From contig JASCOV010000003.1 of assembly GCA_029960045.1 (NCBI GenBank), positions 124,001-188,000 of the forward strand: a DNA stretch of 64,000 nucleotides, given 5' to 3'. The notes under the pieces are model-generated. The model had not been told where the DNA came from, did no database searches, and saw only the letters and a list, made by a program, of their open reading frames with translations. Shown here piece after piece: positions 53,507 to 63,630 of this stretch. How positions within the stretch are numbered: position 1 is the first letter of the stretch; the number at the start of each line of letters is the position of its first letter. Made by a program: the position numbers and the translations under genes. The DNA is from Flavobacteriaceae bacterium PS02293 (lineage in GTDB: Bacteria; Bacteroidota; Bacteroidia; Flavobacteriales; Weeksellaceae).

Positions 53507-54412
53507 ATGACAAAACTTTTATTTTCTTTAGCCGCTGCTTTTTTATCCATTTTAATCTCTGCGCAACAGCAAAAAATATCTTTTGAAACCTCCGAAGGTT
53601 ACAATCTCGGAACTGTTGTTGGACAAAAAGAATGGATGATTAAAACTGATAATGTACCGAACAATAATTTCAAAGTAGTTACCGGAAAAGCGACAGATGG
53701 TAATAATTCTGTGGAAGTGACGAGCACCAATCAATACACAGAAAATATGTCTTTTCTTTTCAAAAAAATTCCGGAGTATAAAAGACTTTCTATTTCGGCA
53801 GATGTGAAGTTGGAAAAATTGAACAGTTCAGATTATTATATGTTGTCATTATATTATAACAATAACGGCAATTATTCCTGGGCAGGCGGATTTAATTTTA
53901 TGTATAGTGGTAAATTGTATGCTGACAGTGATGTCAATTTCAAGGATCTGGGAAGCTGGATTCCGGAAAAATGGTATAACCTAAGAATGGAAATAGATCA
54001 CGTTACAGAAAAAAACGTAAAATACTACCTTGACAATCAATTAGTTCACACCTCCGCGTTGGGACCGAAAGTTGTGAGAGCGAATGATTTGAACTTCGAA
54101 TTCGACAATGATGGCAGCGGTTTTATAGTTGACAATATTATAATTAAAGATTTGGATCAATTAGCAGTAAATGACATTAATAAAACTCAAATTAATATTT
54201 TTCCAAATCCAAGTTCTGATTTCATTAATATTAAGTCTGACGAAGAAATCAAATCCATCAAAATTTATGACATCAAAGGCTCATTAATTAAAACTGAAAG
54301 CAGTTCTGACAAAACTTTGAAAATCGACATTTCTACTTTCTCTAAAGGAAATTACATCATTTCGATTGAAACAAAATCCGGAACTGAAACCAAAAAATTC
54401 ATCAAAAATTAA
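53507..54412 (+). CDS. secreted protein with T9SS type A sorting domain
   Basis: A 301-aa protein with a signal peptide ending SAQ. The middle is a beta-sandwich like a concanavalin/LamG fold (KEWMIKTDNVPNNNF, then YYLDNQLVHTSALGP). The C-terminal ~75 residues are a T9SS signal (INIFPNPSSDFINIKSDEE, then KIYDIKGSLIKTE, then SKGNYIISIETKSG). It is secreted through the type IX system, with the C-terminal domain removed. No catalytic site seen. Confidence 0.87.
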   Translation: MTKLLFSLAAAFLSILISAQQQKISFETSEGYNLGTVVGQKEWMIKTDNVPNNNFKVVTGKATDGNNSVEVTSTNQYTENMSFLFKKIPEYKRLSISADVKLEKLNSSDYYMLSLYYNNNGNYSWAGGFNFMYSGKLYADSDVNFKDLGSWIPEKWYNLRMEIDHVTEKNVKYYLDNQLVHTSALGPKVVRANDLNFEFDNDGSGFIVDNIIIKDLDQLAVNDINKTQINIFPNPSSDFINIKSDEEIKSIKIYDIKGSLIKTESSSDKTLKIDISTFSKGNYIISIETKSGTETKKFIKN

Positions 54413-54437
54413 GAACTCAATTTTTAATTTTCAATAT

Positions 54438-54466
54438 AAGCTATCAATCAAATTGGTGGCTTTTTT
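54438..54466 (+). terminator. terminator after the T9SS protein gene
   Basis: aagctatcaa (54438-54447) pairs with ttggtggctt (54453-54462) with two G-U pairs and a 5-base loop, followed by six T. Confidence 0.65.
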
Positions 54467-54491
54467 AATTTATTATCGATAATTTTTTCAT

Positions 54492-54499
54492 TACTTTTG
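54492..54499 (+). promoter_or_regulatory. -7 promoter box of recJ
   Basis: TACTTTTG is an exact -7 match six bases before the ATG, giving a nearly leaderless transcript. No good -33 TTG at proper spacing. Confidence 0.4.
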
Positions 54500-54504
54500 T
54501 AGCT

Positions 54505-56214
54505 ATGAGTCAAAAATGGATCTATAAACCCGAGCCGGACGAAGAAATTGTTGATGGATTAATTTCTTCTATTGGTTTTGGAACTTTAGAATCCAAAATC
54601 TTGGTAATGAGGGGCATTGATAATTATCAGAAAGCCCGCGAATTCTTCAAACCAAACGGGACAGACATTCACAATCCTTTTCTGATGGCCGATATGCAAA
54701 AAGCAGTTGAACGCATTGCAACATCCATAGAAAACGGCGAAAAAATACTGGTTTACGGCGATTATGATGTTGACGGAACTACTTCGGTTGCCTTGATGTA
54801 CTTGTATCTCAGCAAAATAGTTGATAAAAAATATCTCGATTTTTATATTCCAGACAGAAATGTCGAAGGTTACGGAATTTCTGATGAAGGAATTGACTTC
54901 GCCCGAGACAACGGATTTTCATTAATCATCGCTTTGGATTGCGGAATCAAATCTGTGGACAAAATAGATTATGCTAATTCCGTTGGTGTAGATTTCATTA
55001 TTTGCGATCACCACTTACCTGGCGACGAACTTCCGAGAGCGATTGCAGTTCTGGATCCGAAAAGAAAAGACTGCCGATATCCTTACAAGGAATTGAGCGG
55101 TTGTGGCGTTGGCTTCAAACTTTGTCAAGGTCTTAATACTATTTATAAAATTCCGGAAAGTGAATTGTTTGAACTGACAGATTTGCTCGCCATCAGTATT
55201 GCTTCTGATATTGTTGCAATGACTGGTGAAAACCGGGTTTTGGCAATGCAAGGGTTGAAATTCCTTAGAAAGACAAGGAAATTCGGATTGAGATTATTAA
55301 TTCCGGAAGAGAAATTAGCTCATTTCGAAATTTCAAATATTGTTTTTGACATTGCTCCGAAAATTAATGCCGCAGGAAGGATTTCCCATGCAAAAGCTTC
55401 GGTTGAACTAATGATTTCGGACAACCTGAAGCAAGCCCAGCAAATGGTTGAAAATATCATTAATCTGAATGATGAACGACGTGAAATGGACATCAACATT
55501 ACATTGTCTGCAATGAATCAGGCTTTGGAAATGCACAAGACTCAACGCTACTCCACGATTGTTTATGACCCAATTTGGAATAAAGGTGTAATTGGAATTG
55601 TTGCTTCCAGATTGATAGAAAATTATTTTAAACCGACTTTGGTTTTTACTGAAGGAAATAATGGTGAAATGGTGGCTTCTGCAAGATCTGTTTCGGATTT
55701 TGACATTCATAAAGCTTTGGAATTCTGTTCAGATTTGTTTATGAAATTTGGCGGACATCAGGCCGCAGCAGGACTTTCTATGGAAAAAGAAAAGTTTGAG
55801 GAGTTCAAAATCAGATTTGAAGATTATGTCAAAGATAATATTCAGGAACATCAGAAAGAACCGACAATTTATGTTGACAGCATCGTAAATCCCGAAGATC
55901 TGAACAGAGAATTCATTAATTTCCACAGAAAACTGGCACCATTCGGACCACAAAACATGAAACCGATTTTGGTTCTCAAAAATGTGAAAGTCAATGGTTA
56001 TGTAAGATTAATGGGGAAAGAAAGCACACACTTAAAATTCAATATTTTGCAGCCGACAACTGGCAGAAATGTAGAATGTGTGGGATTCCGTTTTGGACAA
56101 TTTGCAGAAGATTTTAAAACCAAAACTTTCGATCTCGCATTTACAATTGAAGAAAATCATTGGAAAGGAAACGTTTCTCACTTTTTGAATATCCGAGATG
56201 TGAATTTTCAATAA
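54505..56214 (+). CDS. recJ: single-stranded-DNA-specific exonuclease RecJ
   Basis: A 569-aa DHH-family 5'-3' exonuclease used in recombination and repair. Motifs: DYDVDGTTSVALM (the DxD metal site), IICDHHLPG (the DHH motif) and a DHHA1 Gly-rich segment KFGGHQAAAGLSM near residue 415. Length is typical. Bounded by a terminator on each side. Confidence 0.96.
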   Translation: MSQKWIYKPEPDEEIVDGLISSIGFGTLESKILVMRGIDNYQKAREFFKPNGTDIHNPFLMADMQKAVERIATSIENGEKILVYGDYDVDGTTSVALMYLYLSKIVDKKYLDFYIPDRNVEGYGISDEGIDFARDNGFSLIIALDCGIKSVDKIDYANSVGVDFIICDHHLPGDELPRAIAVLDPKRKDCRYPYKELSGCGVGFKLCQGLNTIYKIPESELFELTDLLAISIASDIVAMTGENRVLAMQGLKFLRKTRKFGLRLLIPEEKLAHFEISNIVFDIAPKINAAGRISHAKASVELMISDNLKQAQQMVENIINLNDERREMDINITLSAMNQALEMHKTQRYSTIVYDPIWNKGVIGIVASRLIENYFKPTLVFTEGNNGEMVASARSVSDFDIHKALEFCSDLFMKFGGHQAAAGLSMEKEKFEEFKIRFEDYVKDNIQEHQKEPTIYVDSIVNPEDLNREFINFHRKLAPFGPQNMKPILVLKNVKVNGYVRLMGKESTHLKFNILQPTTGRNVECVGFRFGQFAEDFKTKTFDLAFTIEENHWKGNVSHFLNIRDVNFQ

Positions 56215-56234
56215 TTAAAAAAAAAATTAAATAT

Positions 56235-56270
56235 AAAAAATCCCGATTCACTTTTGAATCGGGATTTTTT
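56235..56270. terminator. bidirectional terminator
   Basis: aaaaaatcccgattca (56235-56250) and its exact complement (56255-56270) form a 16-base stem around cttt. It serves the convergent recJ and T9SS protein genes. Confidence 0.9.
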
Positions 56271-56272
56271 AT

Positions 56273-59200
56273 TTAGTCCTTAATAATCTTCTTTAATGCA
56301 GTCTCTTTTATGGTTTTTATTTTGAGGTAATAAATTCCTTTTGGAGCATTAATATTAATTTTTAATTCTTTAGAAGGCACAGTGTAGAGTTGTTTTTGGA
56401 TTATTCTTCCGGCAACGTCATAAACTTCTATAGTATTTATCTTTTCTTGCGAAATGATATTAATTAGTCCCTTGGTTGGAATTGGATAAATTGTCATTTC
56501 TGAATCTTTGCTATTCTGTGCATCCAGCGTTGGCGATTTATAAACCAATTTATTAGAATACATCAATCCTGTAGAGCAAGAAACGATTGCGTTGACATCT
56601 AATGATTGTCTCACGGTTGAATTGTTTGAGAAGACTAAAACTTTGATATAATATCTTCCAGCCGACAAGCTATAATTATCCACTTTCGGACTTCTACTGT
56701 TTACCCAGCCTTTGAAACCATCACTCATCCATTGTGTTCTTGTGATTTCGACTTCATCTTCACTTCCGTCCGGATTTACTTTTACAAGATAAGTCCAGTT
56801 TCTAACAAAAGATAGCGATCTAAGATTTAGTGTTGCATCTGTTGCATTATCTGGAATTATAAAATCTCTGCTTTTGTAAGTATAATAACCTTCGAAGTTG
56901 TTCAAAGAAATCCATCGGCTATTATTTCCGTTTCCAATATCTGCAAAACTCCAACCAGTGTAAGTCTGTCTTACTTTCGGTGTTATTGGCGTTCCATTCA
57001 TATCATAACCTTTCCAATCATCGTCATCAGAATCGATTGCGATGAAATTATTATCAGAATTTTTTCCAGTTGATAGATCTGCTACATTTCCTCCAACATT
57101 GAAGGTAATCGTCTGAGAAGATGAAGCATTGCTTGAATCTAGAACTGTTAATTTCGCAGTATAATTCCCCGGAACTGTGTAAGTAACTATTGGTTTTATA
57201 TCTGTACTTGCATTGATAGAAGGATTTCCTGAAAATTGCCATTGATAGTTGGTAATAGTTCCCGTACTTAGACTTGCATCAAAATTGATCTTATAATTGT
57301 TTAGGCTAAAATCTGAAGCCGAATAATTCAGTTTAGCTGCAAGGATTGAACTTCCATCGTTAATCGTTGTTACATAATCATTGGTCTCGATTGGGAAATT
57401 ATAATCAAAATAAATGTCAGCTTTGTTATTGACTGTATCACCTTCCACAAGGTCTGTCTTGGATTTCATTTTCAACAAAACACCACCGTGTCCACCACTC
57501 TGAAGTTTGATTTTTTTGAAAATAAATTCTACTTGATCTCCTGTAATTCGCGTTTCTACATTTGCCGAAGCGTTTTGTAATTGTAGTGTATTAATATCAA
57601 ATTCAGCAGGGTCAACTTGCATTTTCACAACGATATTCTCCGCTTCGGCCGTCCCTGTATTTTCAAAATTAACCACATAATGAAGATATTTCCCAACGGC
57701 TACAGATGGAATAGTCTCACCTTCCAGACAAACGATATCATTCGGATCAAAAGAGTTCACAACCGTGTGATTGAAACCAAAGTTATTATCCTCTGGTGTA
57801 AGATCCGTACCGTTGGGTGTAATCTGAGCATTGAAAACCAAAACATCACCAGAGTTAACCGGGTTGATTGGATTAGTTGGTGTATTAATCGTAAATGTAA
57901 TTTCTGAAGCTGTATTTTCAAATGGTTTCAGATTGGCATAATCAAATTCCAAAGTCCCATTGCTTGCAACCGAATAAGGAAGTGAACTATTTTGGAAAGT
58001 CATTTTGCTGGCGTCATAATTCAGAACTACTTTTCCAGACAGAATTGTGTTTCCTTTGTTTCTCCAAACCAACTTGTAAGTCGCATCAAATCCCGGTCTT
58101 GCGTTAGTCAGTGGTGCAATCACGACCTCAGCATCATTCTGATTTCCGTTGGTTGTGACGCAAATATTTTGAGTGAAGATATTGTTGTTAGCATCAGCAA
58201 AATTGGTAGTGAAATTGGTAGGAGAAACTGTAAACAAAGCTGGATTTTCTGCGAGTGCAACTATATTGAAATTACCCGCTTGGGTGTAAAATTCATATTT
58301 CCCATCAATCTGAGCAAAAGTTTCTCCGGAATTTGTTCCGTCATTTATTTTTAGCTTAAGGAATTCGAAAGCATTATCTGCAGTATCACAACCATTATTA
58401 TTTGAATCGAATCTTACTGTTCCGGAGATTTTATTAAAGTTCCCACCTGGTGTGAAGGAGCAGTAGGAATTGACGTTGGTGGTAGTTAAACCAGATTGAA
58501 AAAGTTTATCTTTTATATTTTCAATTTCAAATTCATCAGCACAGATGAATTTTAGGTTTGGTGTATTGAAAAATGGACTGTAGATAGGATCTTCTATCCC
58601 ATTTTTCATATATATACTTTTTAGAAGTGCCATATCCTGAATCTGTTCAATCCCCATTCCAGAATCACTTAAATCTATAGTTTCCAAATTTTGACATCCA
58701 ACTAAAGCGATACCTCCCGACGGGCAAATAACTTTTAATGAAGAAGATGTAAGTCCTGCCGCAAGAGAGCTTGCTGAAGAACGTAGATTGATGTTTGAAA
58801 CATTCGTATTGGAAAATTCAAAAAAATCAACTCCAAGATTAGATGCATCAATTGCAGCCAAAGGATTTTTGGAAACATTTAAGTATGATAAACTGTAGAT
58901 ACCACTTAAATCAATATTTTCCAATAAGTTATCATTCAAATAGATATTTGCCTGTCCAGGCCAACTTGAAAAATTTCCAGAAATATTAAAATCAGATATT
59001 TTATTATTGCTTAAATTTAAAGTTGCAAAGCTTACCGGAAAAGAAAGAGTAATATTTTGATCGAAGTTATTGAAAGATAAATCAATAACCCTATTGATGT
59101 TGTTCACTGCAAATAATTTGGCAAAATCTAAGCCGATATTTTCCAGTAAATTATTATTTGCAAGAAAAGTACTTATATCTGATAAGCTCGGAAGCGGTAT

Positions 59201-60133
59201 GCTTTTAATTTGATTAACAGAACAATCCAGATATGTTAGTTTAGAATTTTGAGAGATGTCTAATAAATTTGATATTTTATTATTCTTACAATTCAATTTT
59301 TCTAATAAAGGCATCGACGACACATTCAGAATTGTAAGAAGTTGATTGCTTGTATTAAGGTATTTCAATTTTGACAATCCATTTATATTAAGATTGGCAA
59401 GTGATGGATTGAAGTTAGCTTCACCAGAACTAAATCCACCTGTTGTCTGCTGATTATTTGAAACGTCAATATATTCAAGATTTGCAAGTGGCGACGCATC
59501 AAAAGTTACTAGAGAATTCCCGCGCAATTCTAGTTTTGTAAGACTCGGACAATTTGTAATGTTTGAAACTACCAGATTGTTATTCGTCCAAACTATCGTC
59601 TTCACTTGCGGACAATTATCAATCGTTAAGGTTTGCGTTTCCCCGTGAACATCAAAGTTAGAAGCATTGTAAGTATCTGTAAAAGCAGATTTTATCTCCA
59701 AAAGATTCGGACAGTTTTTTATATTTACTTTTCCAATATCGCATCCTGATAAATTAAAAGTTTTGAAATTGTTCAATCCATCAAGACTTATATCACCTAT
59801 TTTTCCGTGAATATGTGAAGACATACCATCATTTATATAGTAGATAGATTCCAAATTCACAAAAGAATTAATCCCTTCTAAAGTTGTGTAGTTAGATATT
59901 TGTCTGAAATCTATTCTATATACCAAAGCTGCCTCAGAAAGCTGTATTTCACCATCTTGATTTTGGTCAATAAGAATATTTGTTCCATTTTGATCATAGC
60001 CAAGTACAAAATTGTTTTGAGCAGCTATACCTCCGACCAAAGCTTGCTTAAAATTTGCATCAGCAAAAGCAACATTTTGAGCCTGCATTCCTACTGACAG
60101 GAATACAAGCCAAAAAAATAGTTTTTTCATCAT
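56273..60133 (-). CDS. large secreted LRR/PKD protein with T9SS sorting domain
   Basis: The product is 1286 aa. A signal peptide (ending MQAQ) is followed by a leucine-rich-repeat region over about residues 50-540 (for example LEYIDVSNNQ and LTYLDCSVNQI). A DUF7619-like conserved-repeat segment follows (SFDPNDIVCLEGETIP, ending ADIYFDYNFPIETND). A PKD-like domain comes next (NYQWQFSGNPSIN, then VPGNYTAKLTVLDSS), and the end is a T9SS C-terminal domain (YPIPTKGLINIISQEK). It is a secreted cell-surface protein, likely for adhesion or binding. The MM start is ambiguous by one codon. Confidence 0.87.
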   Translation of the reverse strand: MMKKLFFWLVFLSVGMQAQNVAFADANFKQALVGGIAAQNNFVLGYDQNGTNILIDQNQDGEIQLSEAALVYRIDFRQISNYTTLEGINSFVNLESIYYINDGMSSHIHGKIGDISLDGLNNFKTFNLSGCDIGKVNIKNCPNLLEIKSAFTDTYNASNFDVHGETQTLTIDNCPQVKTIVWTNNNLVVSNITNCPSLTKLELRGNSLVTFDASPLANLEYIDVSNNQQTTGGFSSGEANFNPSLANLNINGLSKLKYLNTSNQLLTILNVSSMPLLEKLNCKNNKISNLLDISQNSKLTYLDCSVNQIKSIPLPSLSDISTFLANNNLLENIGLDFAKLFAVNNINRVIDLSFNNFDQNITLSFPVSFATLNLSNNKISDFNISGNFSSWPGQANIYLNDNLLENIDLSGIYSLSYLNVSKNPLAAIDASNLGVDFFEFSNTNVSNINLRSSASSLAAGLTSSSLKVICPSGGIALVGCQNLETIDLSDSGMGIEQIQDMALLKSIYMKNGIEDPIYSPFFNTPNLKFICADEFEIENIKDKLFQSGLTTTNVNSYCSFTPGGNFNKISGTVRFDSNNNGCDTADNAFEFLKLKINDGTNSGETFAQIDGKYEFYTQAGNFNIVALAENPALFTVSPTNFTTNFADANNNIFTQNICVTTNGNQNDAEVVIAPLTNARPGFDATYKLVWRNKGNTILSGKVVLNYDASKMTFQNSSLPYSVASNGTLEFDYANLKPFENTASEITFTINTPTNPINPVNSGDVLVFNAQITPNGTDLTPEDNNFGFNHTVVNSFDPNDIVCLEGETIPSVAVGKYLHYVVNFENTGTAEAENIVVKMQVDPAEFDINTLQLQNASANVETRITGDQVEFIFKKIKLQSGGHGGVLLKMKSKTDLVEGDTVNNKADIYFDYNFPIETNDYVTTINDGSSILAAKLNYSASDFSLNNYKINFDASLSTGTITNYQWQFSGNPSINASTDIKPIVTYTVPGNYTAKLTVLDSSNASSSQTITFNVGGNVADLSTGKNSDNNFIAIDSDDDDWKGYDMNGTPITPKVRQTYTGWSFADIGNGNNSRWISLNNFEGYYTYKSRDFIIPDNATDATLNLRSLSFVRNWTYLVKVNPDGSEDEVEITRTQWMSDGFKGWVNSRSPKVDNYSLSAGRYYIKVLVFSNNSTVRQSLDVNAIVSCSTGLMYSNKLVYKSPTLDAQNSKDSEMTIYPIPTKGLINIISQEKINTIEVYDVAGRIIQKQLYTVPSKELKININAPKGIYYLKIKTIKETALKKIIKD

Positions 60134-60214
60134 TTGTGTTTTCGTTTTTAAAAGTATTGTGTTTTTTTATATAAATATTATCATAATTAGAATTCGATTA
60201 TTTTGAATTAGAAT

Positions 60215-60976
60215 TTATAGCTTACTGATTAATTCCTGCAATCTTTCTTTTTTCCGCTGAGAAACCGGAAGTTGGGAATCGTCTGACATTATGACGAATC
60301 CGCCTTCTTTTCTGATGTAAGATTTTAATTCGTTTAGGTTGATCAAGTGTGATTGGTGAATTCTCTCAAACCCCTGATCTTTAAACAGTTCTTCATATTC
60401 TTTCAGGGTTTTGGAAATCATTACTGGTTTGTGATTTTTAATGAAAAACTTAGTGTAGTTGTCTTCACTTTCGCAACGGATGATGTTTTTAATTTCAAAA
60501 AGATGAATCCCATCCGAGGTAGAAAGCGCAATTTTCTTGAAACCCTCAGATTTTTTCTGAATATTTTCTAGAAGCAATCCAATGTTTTTGTTGTCCTTAT
60601 TTTGATGGATGACGTTTTTAATTTTCTTCAAAACGCTTTGCAATTCCTCAGGATTTACAGGTTTTAAAAGAAAATCCAACGCACTGAAGCGGAAAGCTTT
60701 AATCGCAAATTCCTCGTGAGCCGTGATGAAAATGATATGAGAAGTCACGTTCCGAAATTTTTCATTCAGGTTTTCCAAAATATCAAAACCAGTTCCATCG
60801 TTCATCATAATATCCAGAAAAACGATGTCTGGCTTTATAATTTCTATCAATTCTGTTCCGGATTTCACACTATCAGCTTCACCAACAATTTGGATTTCTG
60901 GCGCATAGAGACTGATCATCATCTTCATTCCTTCTCGCAGATTGTCATCGTCGTCTATTAATACAGCATTTATCAT
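60215..60976 (-). CDS. LytTR-type response regulator
   Basis: The product is 253 aa. An N-terminal receiver carries Asp55 (VFLDIMMND) as phosphorylation site, acidic Asp9/Asp10 and LKP at the Lys position. A C-terminal LytTR DNA-binding domain follows (EIKNIIRCESEDNYTKFF, then FERIHQSHLINLNEL). It lies one base after the kinase gene, so the two form a two-component pair. Targets are unknown. Confidence 0.93.
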   Translation of the reverse strand: MINAVLIDDDDNLREGMKMMISLYAPEIQIVGEADSVKSGTELIEIIKPDIVFLDIMMNDGTGFDILENLNEKFRNVTSHIIFITAHEEFAIKAFRFSALDFLLKPVNPEELQSVLKKIKNVIHQNKDNKNIGLLLENIQKKSEGFKKIALSTSDGIHLFEIKNIIRCESEDNYTKFFIKNHKPVMISKTLKEYEELFKDQGFERIHQSHLINLNELKSYIRKEGGFVIMSDDSQLPVSQRKKERLQELISKL

Positions 60977-60977
60977 C

Positions 60978-62897
60978 TTAATCTTTTATATAATTTAGTG
61001 GAAGTTCCAAAGTAATTCTCGTTCCTCGACCTTTATTATTTTCATCTTTCAGTTCCTCAATTTTCAGGTTTACTTTTTTATTTTCCAGTTCTTCCAGCGT
61101 TTCCAGCCTTTTTTTAGAAATCTCCAGAGCCATGGATTTGTGAATATTCACAGAGCTTTTCTTGAACTCTCGTGAAGTGTCTATTCCTACTCCATTATCT
61201 TCTATCACGCAAATCAACTGTTCATCTTTCTGAGTAAAATTTATATTAATAAACCCTTTCTCCTCTTTTGGCGCAACACCATGGATAATAGCATTTTCCA
61301 CATAAGGCTGCAAGAGCAAAGACGGAATCGCTGTGTCATCTTCAATTTCTGAATCTTTATTAATTTTAAAATCAAATTTCTGATTAAACCTCAACTGCTC
61401 CAGCTCAAGATAATTTTGTAAAGCCTCAATTTCTTTATCGATTGGAATTGCAGATTCTTTAGAAAATTCCAACGTCAAACGCATCAGTTTGGAAAATTTG
61501 GACAGATATTTCATCGCATCTTCTTTCCCGTTTTGCATAATGAATGACGAAATCGAAGCCAGGCAATTGAACACGAAATGAGGATTCATCTGCAAATGCA
61601 AGGCTTTGTGTTCAAACTCAGCGAGTTGTTTTTGCAGCATCAAAGTTTTTTCGCGCTCCTTGTTTCGGAAGTAGAAATACAATCCGGCCAAAACAAATCC
61701 CAAGATTACAAATCCCAATACAATCTTCAGCTTTTCACGTCTTTCCGATTCTTTTTTCTCCAGTTGCAATTTTTCATAATGAAAATCGAGTTCGGTTCTC
61801 AGCCGTTGCTGCTCGTTAATAATTTTTTCAAGATTATCTTTTTCGAGGTTGTAATTTCTGAGATGTTGCAACGCCAATTCCTGATTTCCTTGTTTGTCAT
61901 AGATATCCGAAAGTAATTTTTCAGATTTCATTCGCGTTTCCGGAAGGTCAAGTTCCTTGGACATTTCCAGACTTTTGTTTGCTAACTCAAGAGTTTTCCC
62001 CAGATTATTTTCCTGAAAATATATTTCTCCCAGCAAAAGGTAAGTATCAGAAAGTCCGAATTTGTTCTCAATACTTTGAAATGTTTCGTCTGCCTTCTGT
62101 AAAAAACTTTTAGCAGAATCATATTGATTTTCAGAAATATAATATCGGGAATAGTTATTATAGAGTTCACCCAGACCTTTGGGATTTGGGAAAGCTTCAA
62201 AAGCTTTCAGACTCTCATCAAAATATTGTTTTGCTTTAGCTTTCTGATTTTGTTTAAGGTAAATCAATCCGATATTGGATGCACTTACAGCTACTGCCGT
62301 ATTTTTCTGTACTTTTTGAAGACTGTTTGCTTTCAGGAAATACTCCAAAGCTTTTTTTTCATCATCAATGGAATTATAAATCACGCCAATATTGTTATAA
62401 ATCTTGGACAATTGAAGTTTGTTCCCGATACTTTCGTAGATTTTCATCGCACGGAAATCATATTCCAAAGCTTTTGCATATCTATTCTGTTCCATGTAAA
62501 CATAGCCTTTGCTACCCAAGGTTTTTGCGAGAACTTCCTTTACTTCTTCTGAATTGATATTTTGTTTAATAAGAATCTTTTCCGAAGCATCAAAATTCTG
62601 AATTGCTTTGTCATAATCCGTCAAAACAATATATGAAACTCCAATATTTTGGAAAGCTTTTGCTTCTTGGATTTTTTGATTACTTTTTCTGGAATTAATG
62701 AGAGCAAGCTTTGCATATTTCTGCATCTCAGAAGGATCATAAGCTTGATAGGCTTCAGAAATTTGGTTCTGAAGCATTGTAATTTTGTCAAGTTCCTTCG
62801 TTTTACTTAAAACCAACAACAGAGAATCTGGAGCTGATTTTTGTGCAGAATTGATGACAAAAAAGCAAAATAAGAGTAGCGTAAAAAGTGGTTTCAT
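60978..62897 (-). CDS. TPR-containing LytS-type sensor histidine kinase
   Basis: The product is about 639 aa from the ATG at 62897. A GTG at 62912 overlaps the -7 box and is rejected. A signal peptide (ending NSAQKS) is followed by a periplasmic array of TPR repeats (about 30-360), a coiled coil, one TM helix (about 400-420) and a His_kinase domain. That domain holds the phosphoacceptor His in LQMNPHFVFNCLASI and the ATP-binding motif IEDNGVGID. It phosphorylates the adjacent LytTR regulator. The signal is not evident. Confidence 0.92.
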   Translation of the reverse strand: MKPLFTLLLFCFFVINSAQKSAPDSLLLVLSKTKELDKITMLQNQISEAYQAYDPSEMQKYAKLALINSRKSNQKIQEAKAFQNIGVSYIVLTDYDKAIQNFDASEKILIKQNINSEEVKEVLAKTLGSKGYVYMEQNRYAKALEYDFRAMKIYESIGNKLQLSKIYNNIGVIYNSIDDEKKALEYFLKANSLQKVQKNTAVAVSASNIGLIYLKQNQKAKAKQYFDESLKAFEAFPNPKGLGELYNNYSRYYISENQYDSAKSFLQKADETFQSIENKFGLSDTYLLLGEIYFQENNLGKTLELANKSLEMSKELDLPETRMKSEKLLSDIYDKQGNQELALQHLRNYNLEKDNLEKIINEQQRLRTELDFHYEKLQLEKKESERREKLKIVLGFVILGFVLAGLYFYFRNKEREKTLMLQKQLAEFEHKALHLQMNPHFVFNCLASISSFIMQNGKEDAMKYLSKFSKLMRLTLEFSKESAIPIDKEIEALQNYLELEQLRFNQKFDFKINKDSEIEDDTAIPSLLLQPYVENAIIHGVAPKEEKGFININFTQKDEQLICVIEDNGVGIDTSREFKKSSVNIHKSMALEISKKRLETLEELENKKVNLKIEELKDENNKGRGTRITLELPLNYIKD

Positions 62898-62911
62898 TTG
62901 TGTTTCGGGCA

Positions 62912-62940
62912 CAAAATTAAACTATTCCTTTGAAAATCAA
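62912..62940 (-). promoter_or_regulatory. promoter of the kinase/regulator operon
   Basis: On the minus strand, TTG (62938-62940) and TAATTTTG (62912-62919) are separated by 18 bases, an exact match to the Bacteroidota consensus at both boxes. The best promoter seen in the window. Confidence 0.7.
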
Positions 62941-63005
62941 AACTATAAATGAGAAATTACAGTATTTCAATTAGAATTTGATTTCAGATTGACATTTTAA
63001 TTCTC

Positions 63006-63013
63006 TAAATTTG
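63006..63013 (+). promoter_or_regulatory. -7 promoter box of nadD
   Basis: TAAATTTG matches TAnnTTTG, 19 bases before the TTG start. A TTG lies 14 bases upstream at 62989-62991, slightly short for the -33 element. Confidence 0.4.
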
Positions 63014-63032
63014 GGATTCAAACTTTACAATT

Positions 63033-63623
63033 TTGGAAAACTCTAAGAAAATAGGACTTTTTTTCGGCTCGTTTAATCCTATTCATATTGGACATTTGAT
63101 CTTGGGAAATTACATTTTGGAAAATTCTGATATGGAAGAATTGTGGTTTGTGGTAAGTCCGCAAAATCCTTTCAAAGACAAAAAATCTTTGCTTAAAGAT
63201 CATAATCGTTTGGATATGGTCCAGTTGGCAATCAAAAACTATCCAAAAATGCGCGCTTCAAATGTCGAATTTTCCTTACCAGTTCCAAGTTACACGATTG
63301 ATACTTTGACTTATTTGAAAGAAAAATATCCAGATTATTCTTTCTCATTAATAATGGGTGAGGACAATCTGGGAAGCTTTCACAAATGGAAAAACTACGA
63401 ATTGCTTTTAGAAAAATATCAGATTATCGTTTATCCTAGAATTTTAGGTGAAGAAAAAAAAGCTGATTATTTACAACACGAGAATATTCATCAAATTAAT
63501 GCACCAATCATAGAACTTTCTGCAACGGAAATCCGAAATATGATAAAAGCTGGAAAAAACACAAGACCAATGTTGCCTCCCGAAGTTTTTGAATATTTGG
63601 ATGGTTCTTCTTTTTATAAATAA
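63033..63623 (+). CDS. nadD: nicotinate-nucleotide adenylyltransferase
   Basis: A 196-aa enzyme joining ATP and nicotinate mononucleotide in NAD synthesis. The nucleotidyltransferase motif GSFNPIHIGH (11-20) and the C-terminal ISxTxIR-type motif (ELSATEIRNMIKAG) are present. The start is a TTG (MENSKKIGLFFGSF). No ATG lies between it and the active-site motif, and the next Met is far inside the domain. Confidence 0.94.
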   Translation: MENSKKIGLFFGSFNPIHIGHLILGNYILENSDMEELWFVVSPQNPFKDKKSLLKDHNRLDMVQLAIKNYPKMRASNVEFSLPVPSYTIDTLTYLKEKYPDYSFSLIMGEDNLGSFHKWKNYELLLEKYQIIVYPRILGEEKKADYLQHENIHQINAPIIELSATEIRNMIKAGKNTRPMLPPEVFEYLDGSSFYK

Positions 63624-63630
63624 ATATCAG

